This document shows positions 1-6,885 of a DNA stretch of 9,498 nucleotides, piece by piece. A model generated the notes under the pieces. The model did no database searches. It had not been told where the DNA came from and saw nothing but the letters and a program-made list of their open reading frames with translations. Source of the DNA: Bdellovibrionales bacterium. Its GTDB lineage: Bacteria > Bdellovibrionota > Bacteriovoracia > Bacteriovoracales > Bacteriovoracaceae. Numbering within the stretch: the first letter of the stretch is position 1; every line of letters starts with the position of its first letter. The stretch spans positions 1 through 9,498 of the forward strand of contig SXUH01000100.1 of assembly GCA_005791855.1 (NCBI GenBank), in the 5' to 3' direction. The translations under genes and the position numbers were made by a program.

Positions 1-244
1 CCACGAAGAAGAAAAACGGAATGGAGATGATGATCCCGAACGCCGTGGTCAGGAGTGCTGCTGCTCTGTTCTTTTGAAAATTTTTGGCCAGTAGCATCTC
101 CTGCAGAGGATAGAGCGCGAGGGAAACTGTCCCGGCGAAGACGATGGGGATGAGGAATGGTGAGATGAGGAAGAGAGACAAAGCCACTAGAATTACGACG
201 TAGATGATCCTGACCGTATTCTTCTCAACCTGCTTATGAGTCAT
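1..244 (-). CDS. AI-2E / PerM family membrane protein, N-terminal part (runs off window)
   Basis: Reading the minus strand from the ATG at 244 gives 81 residues with no stop before the window edge. A short charged N-terminus (MTHKQVEKNTVR) is followed by a hydrophobic segment (about residues 13-39) containing SPFLIPIVFAG, then ALYPLQEML, then another hydrophobic helix ending in a Phe run. This layout and the Pro/Phe-rich first helix pair match the start of the AI-2E transporter (PerM/YdiK, formerly UPF0118) family of multi-pass inner-membrane proteins. An AAGGGCGG ribosome-binding site lies just upstream of the ATG. The start is 51 nt beyond the oleC stop, on the same strand, with no hairpin-plus-T-run between them, so it is probably the last visible gene of the ole operon. 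A role in exporting or handling the lipid product is only inference; family members have varied or unknown substrates. Confidence 0.72.
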   Translation of the reverse strand, partial: MTHKQVEKNTVRIIYVVILVALSLFLISPFLIPIVFAGTVSLALYPLQEMLLAKNFQKNRAAALLTTAFGIIISIPFFFFV

Positions 245-295
245 ATGCACCGCCCTTGAAATTAAGTTTCCTTGGGGCCGGCATCGATGACAAGA

Positions 296-1906
296 CTAAA
301 GGCGTAATTGGGCCCAGTGGGAGAGCTTCGTCCGGTCGATCTTGATATTATGCCGGACGTCTACCGGGAATGAGGGATGGAGGAAGAAGTGGGAGACCCG
401 TTCTGCGGGCCTGGTCTTCCTTTTGAGTCCCTCAAGGTCTGACAGAAACTTCGGATCCATGCGGGTCTTCCTGTCGTGGCGTTCGATCACCAGAGCGAGG
501 CCCACCTCGTTCCCAGCTCTGATCTTCACCAGGGCCGAGCGCTTGATGTCCTTGTGCTGATTGAAGATGGCCTCGATCTGAAGCGGATAGAAAGTTTCCT
601 CTCGGGTTTCCACTCGGTGGCCCTTCCTCCCGAGGAACCAGAGATTCTTCTCCTCGTCCATCCAGCCGAGGTCTCCCATCCGGTGCCAGAGCTTTCCGGC
701 GTGGGTGATCTTCGCCTTCTTCGTCTCCTGATCCATCTCGAAGTACCCGGGGGTGACCTGCCGGCCGCTCACCACGATCTCGCCGACCTCTCCAGACGGA
801 ACTTCTCTGAGTTCGCTCTCCGGAATATCCGTAACAAAGATGATCTTTATCTCCACACCCGGTACCGCCTTCCCCACACATGTTCCCATCCCCTGGAGTG
901 TTTTCGGGAGATGCTTCTGCAGCACATCCGTTCCGCGGATGAGGCTCACCGGCAGGCACTCGGTCGCACCATAAGGTGTGAAGGTGTCTCCGAAGGGAAG
1001 GATCTTCTTGAAGGTCCGGTGGAGCTCCGCCCGCACCGGGGCCCCGAACATCACCACCTGCTTCACACTCCCGAGCTGGATGTTCTTCACCAGGCAGTAG
1101 GCTCCCACCCGCTCCCAGATCGCGGGAGACCCGGCGACGAAGGACACCTGCTGGTCGAGGATGTTCCGCACGAGCTTCGCCGGATCACACTGCGCGGGCC
1201 TGGTCGGGTCCAGGTCCGGGATGACCGACGACATCCCCATCGCCAGGGTGAAGAGCGCGAAGAGCGGAAACCCCGGGAGGTCCACCTGGGTTTCATCCAG
1301 GGAGAACATTTCCCGGAGCGCATCGGTCTGCGCGTTCAGGATGCCGTGGGTGTAGAGGACACCCTTCGGGATGCCGGTGCCGCCGGAGGTGAAGAGGATC
1401 GCCGAGACGTCCTCGGATTTCCGGTCCACCGGCGAAAACTCCCGGCCCGCACTGGCGAGGTTCTCGTAGAGGTAGCAGGTCTTCCCGCCCACCGGATCCA
1501 GGGAGACGTTGATGTTGACACTGCGGAAGGGCTTCACCAGGAAGCGCCTCACCCAGTGGACCTTCCCGATGGAGACCAGCGCCTCTGGCCTGACCTGCTC
1601 CACCGAGCTCAGGAGGTTCTTCAGGCCCATGCCCGGATCGATGAGCACCGGAACCGCCCCGACCTTGAAGAGCGCGAAGGTGATGACGGAGAAATCCAGG
1701 CAGGGCTTCACGAAGAGCAGGGTCCGCATCCCCGGGGTGATGCCGAGGGAGACGAAGGTGTTCGCCATCTGGTTGGAGCGCTCCTCGAACTCGGCGAAGG
1801 TGTAGGAGGGATACCGGTAGCGCTCCCCGACCCGCTGGGAGAAGATCACGGATTTCTTCTGCGGGTGGCGCCGGGCCATCTCCTGGATCCGCAGGGCGAT
1901 GTTCAT
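296..1906 (-). CDS. oleC: OleC-type AMP-dependent beta-lactone synthetase
   Basis: 536 residues, ANL (acyl-CoA synthetase/luciferase) superfamily. Visible motifs are the phosphate loop FTSGGTGIPKG (about 172-182), YGATE (312-316), the GD ATP-ribose aspartate (about D412), the hinge GRKGHR (426-431) and a C-terminal RHNIKIDR that carries the A10-type lysine. The N-terminal stretch with GMRTLLFVKP and FALFKVGAVPVLIDPGMG is characteristic of OleC rather than ordinary acyl-CoA ligases. OleC converts 2-alkyl-3-hydroxy fatty acids into beta-lactones using ATP; this is known from the family and not shown here. The ATG at 1906 overlaps the oleB stop as ATGA, which favours it over an open-frame extension reaching 2017. 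The length fits the family (about 550). The loop has GG where most ANL enzymes have ST or TT (TSGGTG), a small deviation. The TAG stop lies at 296-298. Confidence 0.9.
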   Translation of the reverse strand: MNIALRIQEMARRHPQKKSVIFSQRVGERYRYPSYTFAEFEERSNQMANTFVSLGITPGMRTLLFVKPCLDFSVITFALFKVGAVPVLIDPGMGLKNLLSSVEQVRPEALVSIGKVHWVRRFLVKPFRSVNINVSLDPVGGKTCYLYENLASAGREFSPVDRKSEDVSAILFTSGGTGIPKGVLYTHGILNAQTDALREMFSLDETQVDLPGFPLFALFTLAMGMSSVIPDLDPTRPAQCDPAKLVRNILDQQVSFVAGSPAIWERVGAYCLVKNIQLGSVKQVVMFGAPVRAELHRTFKKILPFGDTFTPYGATECLPVSLIRGTDVLQKHLPKTLQGMGTCVGKAVPGVEIKIIFVTDIPESELREVPSGEVGEIVVSGRQVTPGYFEMDQETKKAKITHAGKLWHRMGDLGWMDEEKNLWFLGRKGHRVETREETFYPLQIEAIFNQHKDIKRSALVKIRAGNEVGLALVIERHDRKTRMDPKFLSDLEGLKRKTRPAERVSHFFLHPSFPVDVRHNIKIDRTKLSHWAQLRL

Positions 1907-2781
1907 CGAATGAATTCCCAGATCCTCGCACTCACGTCGTCCAGGGCGTCTTCCAGCACGTAGTGCCCCGCGCTTGCGTACCAGTGGGCGGTGACGTCCG
2001 GGTAGATCTCCAGCCACTTCTCGAAGAAGTGCCGGTCGAAGCAGAAGTCCTTGCCGCCCCAGAGGATGAGCTTGGGCTGCGGGAGGGTTCTTAGCTTGGA
2101 CTCGATCTCGGCCAGGGTGCGGAAGGTGGGGTGGCTCTTCTCCATGGGGATGTCCTGCACGAACCGCGCGACGGCGATCCGGTTGTCGTAGGAGTCGTAC
2201 GGAAGGAGGTAGCCCTTCTTGATGGCCGGGTTGAGCTTCTTCTCGGTGGTCATGAAGGTCGCGGGCCAGGCGAAGAGGTTGAACCGCCGGGTGAGGAACT
2301 CCCCGAACCGTCCCTGGCGGAGGAGGTTTATCCTCCCCGGGATGTGCTTGCTCGGGAAGGCCGCGGTGTTGAGGATCACGATGCGGTCGAAGAGCTCCGG
2401 GTAGCGCGTGACCAGGCCCATGCCGATCGCCCCGCCCCAGTCGTGGACGATGAGGACGATCTTCCCAAGGCCCAGGAACTGGATGAGCTTGTAGGTGTTC
2501 TGGATGTGGGACTCGAGGGTGTAGGCGTAGTCCTGGGGCTTGTCGGACATGCCGCAGCCCATGTGGTCCGGCACCACCGTGCGGAACTGGGGAGAGAAGG
2601 TCCGGATGAGGTTCCGGTAGTAGAAGGACCAGGTCGGGTTCCCGTGGAGCATGAGGATGGGTCGCCCCTGCCCTTCGTCCACGTAGTGGAGGTTGTGCTT
2701 GCCCAGTTGCAGGAAGTGTGACTGGAACGGGTACGCCCCGGTGAGTCCCAGGTCCTTGAGCTTTTCTCTGAAGGCCTTCAT
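1903..2781 (-). CDS. oleB: OleB-type alpha/beta hydrolase (beta-lactone decarboxylase)
   Basis: 292 residues from the ATG at 2781. It is an alpha/beta-hydrolase of the haloalkane-dehalogenase-like subfamily. The HGNPTW oxyanion motif is at residues 46-51, the nucleophile elbow VHDWGG has Asp114, and the base His273 sits in GHYVLED. OleB of Xanthomonas uses Asp114 at the equivalent place. The family decarboxylates cis-beta-lactones made by OleC to cis-olefins; the adjacent oleC and oleA make that role likely and a true dehalogenase unlikely. I chose the ATG at 2781 because it forms the usual ATGA overlap with the oleA stop and has GGAG five bases upstream. A GTG at 2787 would add two residues and is possible. 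The gene overlaps oleC by 4 bases, implying translational coupling. Confidence 0.9.
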   Translation of the reverse strand: MKAFREKLKDLGLTGAYPFQSHFLQLGKHNLHYVDEGQGRPILMLHGNPTWSFYYRNLIRTFSPQFRTVVPDHMGCGMSDKPQDYAYTLESHIQNTYKLIQFLGLGKIVLIVHDWGGAIGMGLVTRYPELFDRIVILNTAAFPSKHIPGRINLLRQGRFGEFLTRRFNLFAWPATFMTTEKKLNPAIKKGYLLPYDSYDNRIAVARFVQDIPMEKSHPTFRTLAEIESKLRTLPQPKLILWGGKDFCFDRHFFEKWLEIYPDVTAHWYASAGHYVLEDALDDVSARIWEFIR

Positions 2782-3803
2782 GTCCACTCCATTCCGAGCA
2801 TGGTGCTCGTGAGTCCGCTTCCGATCCCCAGGAGCGCCACTCGGTCCTTGGGCCTTAGGAACCCGGCCTCGAAGGCCTTGATCAGCGTCAAGGGAACCGC
2901 GGCGGACCCCGTGTTCCCGTAGGTCTCGAAGGTTTGAAAATCTTTATCCAGCGGCAGGCCCAGCTCCGTGAGCATGGCGTGCCGGTGGGCGGTCCCCACC
3001 TGGTGCGGGATGATCTTGTCCACGTCTGCGTTCTTCCAGCCCAGGACCTTCCGGGTCTTCTCCCAGTTGGCGATGGAGAGCTTGATCCCCGCCTTGAGCA
3101 GGGCCTCGGAGTCCGTCTCCATCATGAGGCCTCCGGTGGAGCCGTCCCCCTGGCAGAGCTTCACCGACTCCGAATCCGTCAGGGTGGCGCCGCCGAGGAC
3201 CTTCGGCGCCGACGGGGCCAGCGACTCGTGGGTCAGGAGGAAGGCCACGCCCGCGGAGCCGATGGTCAGCGAAGCGATGTAGGGCTTGATCTTCTTCCGG
3301 TCCATGCTCGGATCCAGAAGCCGCTTGAGGGTTTCGTCGATGAGGGGCCCCGCGTTTTCTCCGGAGACGATGAGGGCCGACCGGATGGCGCCGCTTTCGA
3401 TCATCTGCCCCGCCAGGAGCATGCTCGAGAGCACGCCCAGGCAAGCGTTGGAGAGGTCGGAGATCATGCAGTGGGGTGAGAGGCCCAGGTTCGCGTGGAC
3501 CGCCGCCGCGGTGGCGGGCTCGAGGAAGTCCCGGCAGACGGAGGCGTGGATGAGGAGGTCGACCTCTTCCTTCGGAAAATCCTTGAGGAGCTTCTGGGCC
3601 GCGAGGGTGGCGATGCTGCTCGGAGCGGTTCCGACCCTGAAGTACCCTCGCCGCTTGATCCCCGTCTGGAGCTCGAGCCGGCCGAAGGGAAGCTTCGCCC
3701 GCTCGTAGAGGGCCCCGAGCCGCGCTTCGATCTCGTCGGAGGTGAGGAAGCTCTCCGGTTCCTGGGAGCTGAAGGAGTGCAGTCGCAGGTGCTTGAAGAT
3801 CAC
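2778..3803 (-). CDS. oleA: OleA-type thiolase (head-to-head acyl condensing enzyme)
   Basis: 341 residues, a KAS III-like thiolase fold. The nucleophile Cys121 lies in NACLGVL, His267 in IPHQVG and Asn297 in YGNTGS. Glu95 in RDFLEPATAA is the OleA-specific glutamate that reaches in from one subunit to the partner's active site. Spacings Glu-Cys (26) and His-Asn (30) equal those in Xanthomonas OleA (E117, C143, H285, N315). OleA condenses two acyl thioesters into a 2-alkyl-3-ketoacid. The start is a GTG at 3803, overlapping the upstream TGA as GTGA and preceded by a purine-rich GGGAGGGGAGG ribosome-binding site. The same frame stays open far upstream (to 4688), but that stretch is the shadow of the flavoprotein gene. 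It sits directly between the FAD enzyme and oleB in the operon. Confidence 0.92.
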   Translation of the reverse strand: MIFKHLRLHSFSSQEPESFLTSDEIEARLGALYERAKLPFGRLELQTGIKRRGYFRVGTAPSSIATLAAQKLLKDFPKEEVDLLIHASVCRDFLEPATAAAVHANLGLSPHCMISDLSNACLGVLSSMLLAGQMIESGAIRSALIVSGENAGPLIDETLKRLLDPSMDRKKIKPYIASLTIGSAGVAFLLTHESLAPSAPKVLGGATLTDSESVKLCQGDGSTGGLMMETDSEALLKAGIKLSIANWEKTRKVLGWKNADVDKIIPHQVGTAHRHAMLTELGLPLDKDFQTFETYGNTGSAAVPLTLIKAFEAGFLRPKDRVALLGIGSGLTSTMLGMEWT

Positions 3804-5203
3804 GCCTCCCCTCCCATGAGCCCGTGGAGGTTCGCCATGGAGACTCCCGAGAGGATGGCGCCGACGATGCCGAGGAAGCCCTGGTCGGTTCCGATGATGA
3901 AGAGGTTCGCGATGGGCGTGCGCCCGTCCCGGACCTTCTCGGTGGAGCCGTAGACCGTGCCGTTCAAGTGCCAGGTGTAGCGTTCGATGGTGGCCGGGGT
4001 GAAGGTATCCTTGAAGAGGAGCTTCCCGTCGAACCCCTTGGTGAGGTTCTTCACTAACGCCAGACCCGAGTCCGCGACCGCTTCCTTCTTCGCGGCGTAG
4101 TCGTCTCTGCTGAGGGAGCGCCACTGGTCGTAGTTGGCCATGTAGGTGATCCGCGCGACCCCTTCGCCGTCTCTCTTGTCCAGCTCGTAGGTATCCGGGA
4201 AGCAAACCACGGCGGAGTGCGGGTCGAAGTACTCCCGCGCGGGCCGGTAGGAATAGGTTTTTGAGTCGTTGTAGAAGATGATGGTGGAATCGTTGATCTC
4301 CCGCGGGATCTTCCGGTCGAAGACGAAGATGCTCTCGAGGAAGGTCATGGAACCGATGGCCGGGGTCTTCGCTTCGGCGAGCGCCGGGGTGAGGCGGAAG
4401 GTCTCCGGGAGGCCCATGCTCGAGAGGACGATGGGTGCGTGGAGCTCGGCGCCGCCCGCCACCACTCCCACCACCGTCCGGTCCTTGGTGAGGATCTCGG
4501 AGACGGCCGTGCGAAGCCGCAGCTCTCCTCCCACCTCCTGGTACTTCTGCAGAAGAAGTGAGATGATGGTCCGCACTCCCCCTTCGGGTCTGGAGAAGCC
4601 TTCGAAGTAGAGGGACTTGAACATGATCACGAACTGGGCGAAGTCCATGTCGTCTTCCCAGGCCGAGCCGTAGATCAGGAGCGGACACAGGAGCATCTCG
4701 ATCAGAAGCTCGTCTTTGATGATGGTCTTCAGGATCTCCCGGGACGAGGTGTACCCGAGCGAGAGGTCGAGCTCGTCGAAGCTCCGCACCCGCTCCACGA
4801 GCTTCACGAAATTGTCTTTCTCCCGAGGAAATTTCTTATGCACCTCCGTCGCCAGGAGTTCGAAGTCGTTGGAGAACTTCAGCTCCACGTCGGGGAAGAG
4901 GATCTTCGAGTAGCTCTGGGGCATGAGGTGGAACTCGTCGTAGGAGAGGCGCAGCTGCTTCAGGAGCTTGGAGAACGGTTTGCCCTTCTCACCCTTCTTG
5001 ATGAAGTTGGTGAGGGCGTGCAGGCCCACGTCGAACTGCCGGATGCCGGGGGTGTCGAAGTTCCGTCTCTGGTAGTAGGAGTTGAGTCCGCCGGGGACGT
5101 TGTGCTTCTCGAGGATCACGACCTTCTTGTCAAACATGGCGAGCCGGATGCCGGCCGCGAGCCCAGACATGCCGGCACCGATGACAATGGCGTCGTAGGA
5201 CAT
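3800..5203 (-). CDS. CrtI/CrtISO-like FAD-dependent oxidoreductase (desaturase-like)
   Basis: 467 residues. The N-terminus has the dinucleotide-binding signature VIGAGMSG (Gly9, Gly11, Gly14), an acidic end of the second strand (LEKH, Glu32) and the PGGLNSYY motif (about 37-44) usual in phytoene desaturases, carotenoid isomerases and related amine-oxidase-fold proteins. The C-terminus has the matching FAD motif, IIGTDQGFLGIVGAILSG, near the end. There is no clear membrane segment. Family members desaturate, saturate or isomerise polyene chains. Nothing carotenoid-related is nearby; the gene lies between an acyl carrier protein (9-nt gap, AAAGG site) and oleA (4-base overlap). I therefore infer that it acts on the acyl chain of the carrier-bound or released lipid. 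Similar KAS/ACP/CrtI-like groupings have been proposed in anammox ladderane clusters. The exact reaction cannot be read from the sequence. Confidence 0.85.
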   Translation of the reverse strand: MSYDAIVIGAGMSGLAAGIRLAMFDKKVVILEKHNVPGGLNSYYQRRNFDTPGIRQFDVGLHALTNFIKKGEKGKPFSKLLKQLRLSYDEFHLMPQSYSKILFPDVELKFSNDFELLATEVHKKFPREKDNFVKLVERVRSFDELDLSLGYTSSREILKTIIKDELLIEMLLCPLLIYGSAWEDDMDFAQFVIMFKSLYFEGFSRPEGGVRTIISLLLQKYQEVGGELRLRTAVSEILTKDRTVVGVVAGGAELHAPIVLSSMGLPETFRLTPALAEAKTPAIGSMTFLESIFVFDRKIPREINDSTIIFYNDSKTYSYRPAREYFDPHSAVVCFPDTYELDKRDGEGVARITYMANYDQWRSLSRDDYAAKKEAVADSGLALVKNLTKGFDGKLLFKDTFTPATIERYTWHLNGTVYGSTEKVRDGRTPIANLFIIGTDQGFLGIVGAILSGVSMANLHGLMGGEA

Positions 5204-5212
5204 CTTAACCTT

Positions 5213-5458
5213 TTAAGCGAATTTGGGAGAGAGGTAGGACACGCAGCTCTGGAGGGTCGCAAGCTTCGGGTAGTCTTCCTGTGGCACTTCGACCTTGTGG
5301 CGCTTCCGGAGTTCCATCACGATGTCGAGGAAGTCCATGGAGTCCAGGTCCAGCTGCTCGCGCAGCGACTTGTTGTCGTCGAGGGACGTCACGTCCTCGT
5401 CCGGGGCGATGTCAGAGATGATATCGATTACAATCTGTCGAACATTTGAACCTGTCAT
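5213..5458 (-). CDS. Acyl carrier protein
   Basis: 81 residues, acidic, the normal size for a free-standing ACP. The phosphopantetheine attachment serine is Ser40 in LDLDSMDF, a DSM variant of the usual DSL, followed by the amphipathic helix DIVMELRKRHKV and an IPQED-like segment (VPQEDYPKL). Start ATG at 5458 has an excellent AAGGAGAGG ribosome-binding site. It lies 10 nt after the KAS gene and 9 nt before the CrtI-like gene. Its location inside this operon, rather than in a fab cluster, suggests a dedicated carrier for the specialised acyl chain and not the housekeeping AcpP; this is inference from context. It would need a phosphopantetheinyl transferase encoded elsewhere. Confidence 0.93.
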   Translation of the reverse strand: MTGSNVRQIVIDIISDIAPDEDVTSLDDNKSLREQLDLDSMDFLDIVMELRKRHKVEVPQEDYPKLATLQSCVSYLSPKFA

Positions 5459-5468
5459 GTTCCTCTCC

Positions 5469-6707
5469 TTATGAAATGTACTTCTTAACGATGAGCGCGG
5501 AGTTGATCCCCAGCATCCCGAAGGAGTTGTTGAGGATGGTGTTCACTTTCCCCGCTCGGTGGGGCTTGTTGTAGACGAGATTCGGGATGGCGCACTCGGG
5601 GTCGAGCTCGGTGACGTTCATGCCCGGGTGGACCACGCCGTCGTCGAAGCTCGGCAGGTTCCCCGCGAGCTCCAGGGACCCGGCCGCACCCATGCAGTGG
5701 CCGATGTGGCCCTTGGTGAAGTTCACGAAGGTGTTGGTTGCCCCGTGGAAGGCGTCTCGCACGGCCTTGCTCTCGGAGACGTCTCCGGCGCCGGTGCCCG
5801 TGGCGTGCATGTTGACGATGTCGATGTCGTGGATAGTGAGGCCCGCGCGCTTGATCGCCTTGTGCATGCACTGGACCTGCCGTTCGGGGTTCGGGTTCAC
5901 GAAGTCGGTGGCGTCGGAGTTGATCGCCCAGCCGACGATCTCGCCGTAGATCTTCGCTCCCCGGGCCTTCGCCGATGAGAGGCGTTCGAGGACGTAGATG
6001 CAGCCGCCTTCGGAGATGGCGATGCCGTTTCGATTTTTATCCAGGGGCCTCGAGGCGAGTTCGGCGGCTTGGTGATGCGCGAGAGCACCCTGGGCCGCGA
6101 AGGCCGCGAAGATGCCGAAGGTCTGCGGAGATTCGGAGACCCCGCCCACCAGGGCGATGTCCACCTCATCCAGGAGGAGCTGCTGCACGCCCTGGATGAT
6201 CCCCACGTTCCCGCCGGCGCACGCCGACCCCAGGGTGTAGTGGGGCCCGGTGATATTGAGGTTCAGGGTCACCTCTCCCGCGGGAGAATTGGCGACGGTG
6301 CGCGGGTTGTGGTGCGGCGACCAGAGCTTCCAGTCGAGGTTATTTTGGTGCATGTCGAAGATTTCGTTTTCCGTCTCGACGTTCCCGTGCTCGGTGATCC
6401 CGAGGTACACGCCCACCATGGACTTGTCCACCGACTCCCAGTTTAGGCCCGAGTCAGCGATGGCCTCGTTGGCGCAGTAGATGGAGATGCTCCCCGCGCG
6501 GGTTCCGCGGCGGCGTAATTTCTTTGATTGGTACTTGAATTCGTCGAAGTCACAGAGCCCGGCGACCTGGGTTCCCATGTAGCGGATCTCGGAGTGCTTC
6601 ACACCCGACCGGCATTCTAGAAGTGCCGACCGAAACTCGTGCAGATTGTTCCCATTCGGTGCGGTCAGACCGATGCCTGTCATTACTATACGCTTTGTGT
6701 CGTCCAC
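5469..6707 (-). CDS. Divergent FabF-like beta-ketoacyl-ACP synthase
   Basis: 412 residues, full-length KAS I/II fold. The Cys-His-His triad is complete: Cys163 in GSACAGGN, His301 in NMHATGTGAGD, and His337 in the KGHIGH motif with Lys332. It condenses an acyl chain with malonyl-ACP, so it should elongate the chain carried by the neighbouring ACP. Several loops differ from housekeeping FabF: the nucleophile elbow reads CAGGN, the first His loop lacks the usual proline, and the C-terminal gating loop reads SFGMLGIN where FabF has SFGFGGTN. The start is a GTG at 6707: an in-frame TGA precedes it immediately and the first beta strand (KRIVMTGIG) needs it. A GGGA lies 7 nt upstream. It is the first gene of the minus-strand operon, divergent from the histone gene. 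Function in a specialised lipid pathway is inferred. Confidence 0.9.
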   Translation of the reverse strand: MDDTKRIVMTGIGLTAPNGNNLHEFRSALLECRSGVKHSEIRYMGTQVAGLCDFDEFKYQSKKLRRRGTRAGSISIYCANEAIADSGLNWESVDKSMVGVYLGITEHGNVETENEIFDMHQNNLDWKLWSPHHNPRTVANSPAGEVTLNLNITGPHYTLGSACAGGNVGIIQGVQQLLLDEVDIALVGGVSESPQTFGIFAAFAAQGALAHHQAAELASRPLDKNRNGIAISEGGCIYVLERLSSAKARGAKIYGEIVGWAINSDATDFVNPNPERQVQCMHKAIKRAGLTIHDIDIVNMHATGTGAGDVSESKAVRDAFHGATNTFVNFTKGHIGHCMGAAGSLELAGNLPSFDDGVVHPGMNVTELDPECAIPNLVYNKPHRAGKVNTILNNSFGMLGINSALIVKKYIS

Positions 6708-6885
6708 TCAAAATTCCCAGAGATAAAAAATGAAAACTGAAGAAAAAAGTTAGCGCAGCCAGCATACTTTGTATAGTGAACAATTTATTTTGAGACGACG
6801 GATTACGTCTTGATCATGGGGTGGGATTCGAGCATAGTTATATGGCAAACGATTACCATTTAATAAACGTCCTAAGGAGTCTCCT
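6708..6885. promoter_or_regulatory. Divergent intergenic promoter region between KAS operon and histone gene
   Basis: This 178-bp gap is much more AT-rich than the flanking genes and must hold promoters for both directions. For the plus strand a loose candidate is TTGATC (6810-6815), 17 bp, CATAGT (6833-6838), four matches of six to each sigma-70 hexamer. Small inverted repeats are present: ATAC-TTT-GTAT (6764-6774), AGACG-N8-CGTCT (6793-6810) and the palindrome TGATCA (6811-6816), which overlaps the candidate -35. The minus-strand leader is rich in U tracts. The histone gene has a clear AAGGAG at 6874-6879, six bases from its ATG. I could not pick a convincing minus-strand promoter. Confidence 0.5.

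Noticed and set aside
476..1963. 495-codon open frame on the plus strand opposite oleC and the start of oleB
   Set aside because: Antisense to a gene with intact ANL motifs; product is a low-complexity, His/Arg/Glu-rich mirror typical of GC-rich codon bias, with no recognisable domain.
1907..2017. 37-residue N-terminal extension of oleC
   Set aside because: Arg-rich sequence lying over the oleB C-terminus; the ATG at 1906 forms a 4-base ATGA overlap and begins the conserved domain.
2131..2721. Plus-strand open frame opposite oleB
   Set aside because: Val/Glu/His-rich mirror of the real hydrolase gene; no fold or ribosome-binding support.
1903..2781. Annotation of the alpha/beta hydrolase as haloalkane dehalogenase
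   Set aside because: The motifs overlap with that family, but position between oleA and oleC and the Asp114/His273 pattern fit OleB better.
3804..4688. Upstream extension of the oleA frame
   Set aside because: Gly/Arg/His-rich shadow of the flavoprotein gene; the GTG at 3803 has a strong ribosome-binding site and gives the family's normal length.
4838..5449. 203-codon plus-strand open frame opposite the ACP and flavoenzyme
   Set aside because: Mirror frame of two well-supported genes; Val/Glu/His-biased, no domain.
6875..6885. Palindrome AGGAG-T-CTCCT covering the histone ribosome-binding site, considered as a translational switch
   Set aside because: The loop would be one base, or only three stem pairs with a five-base loop, too weak to claim a hairpin.
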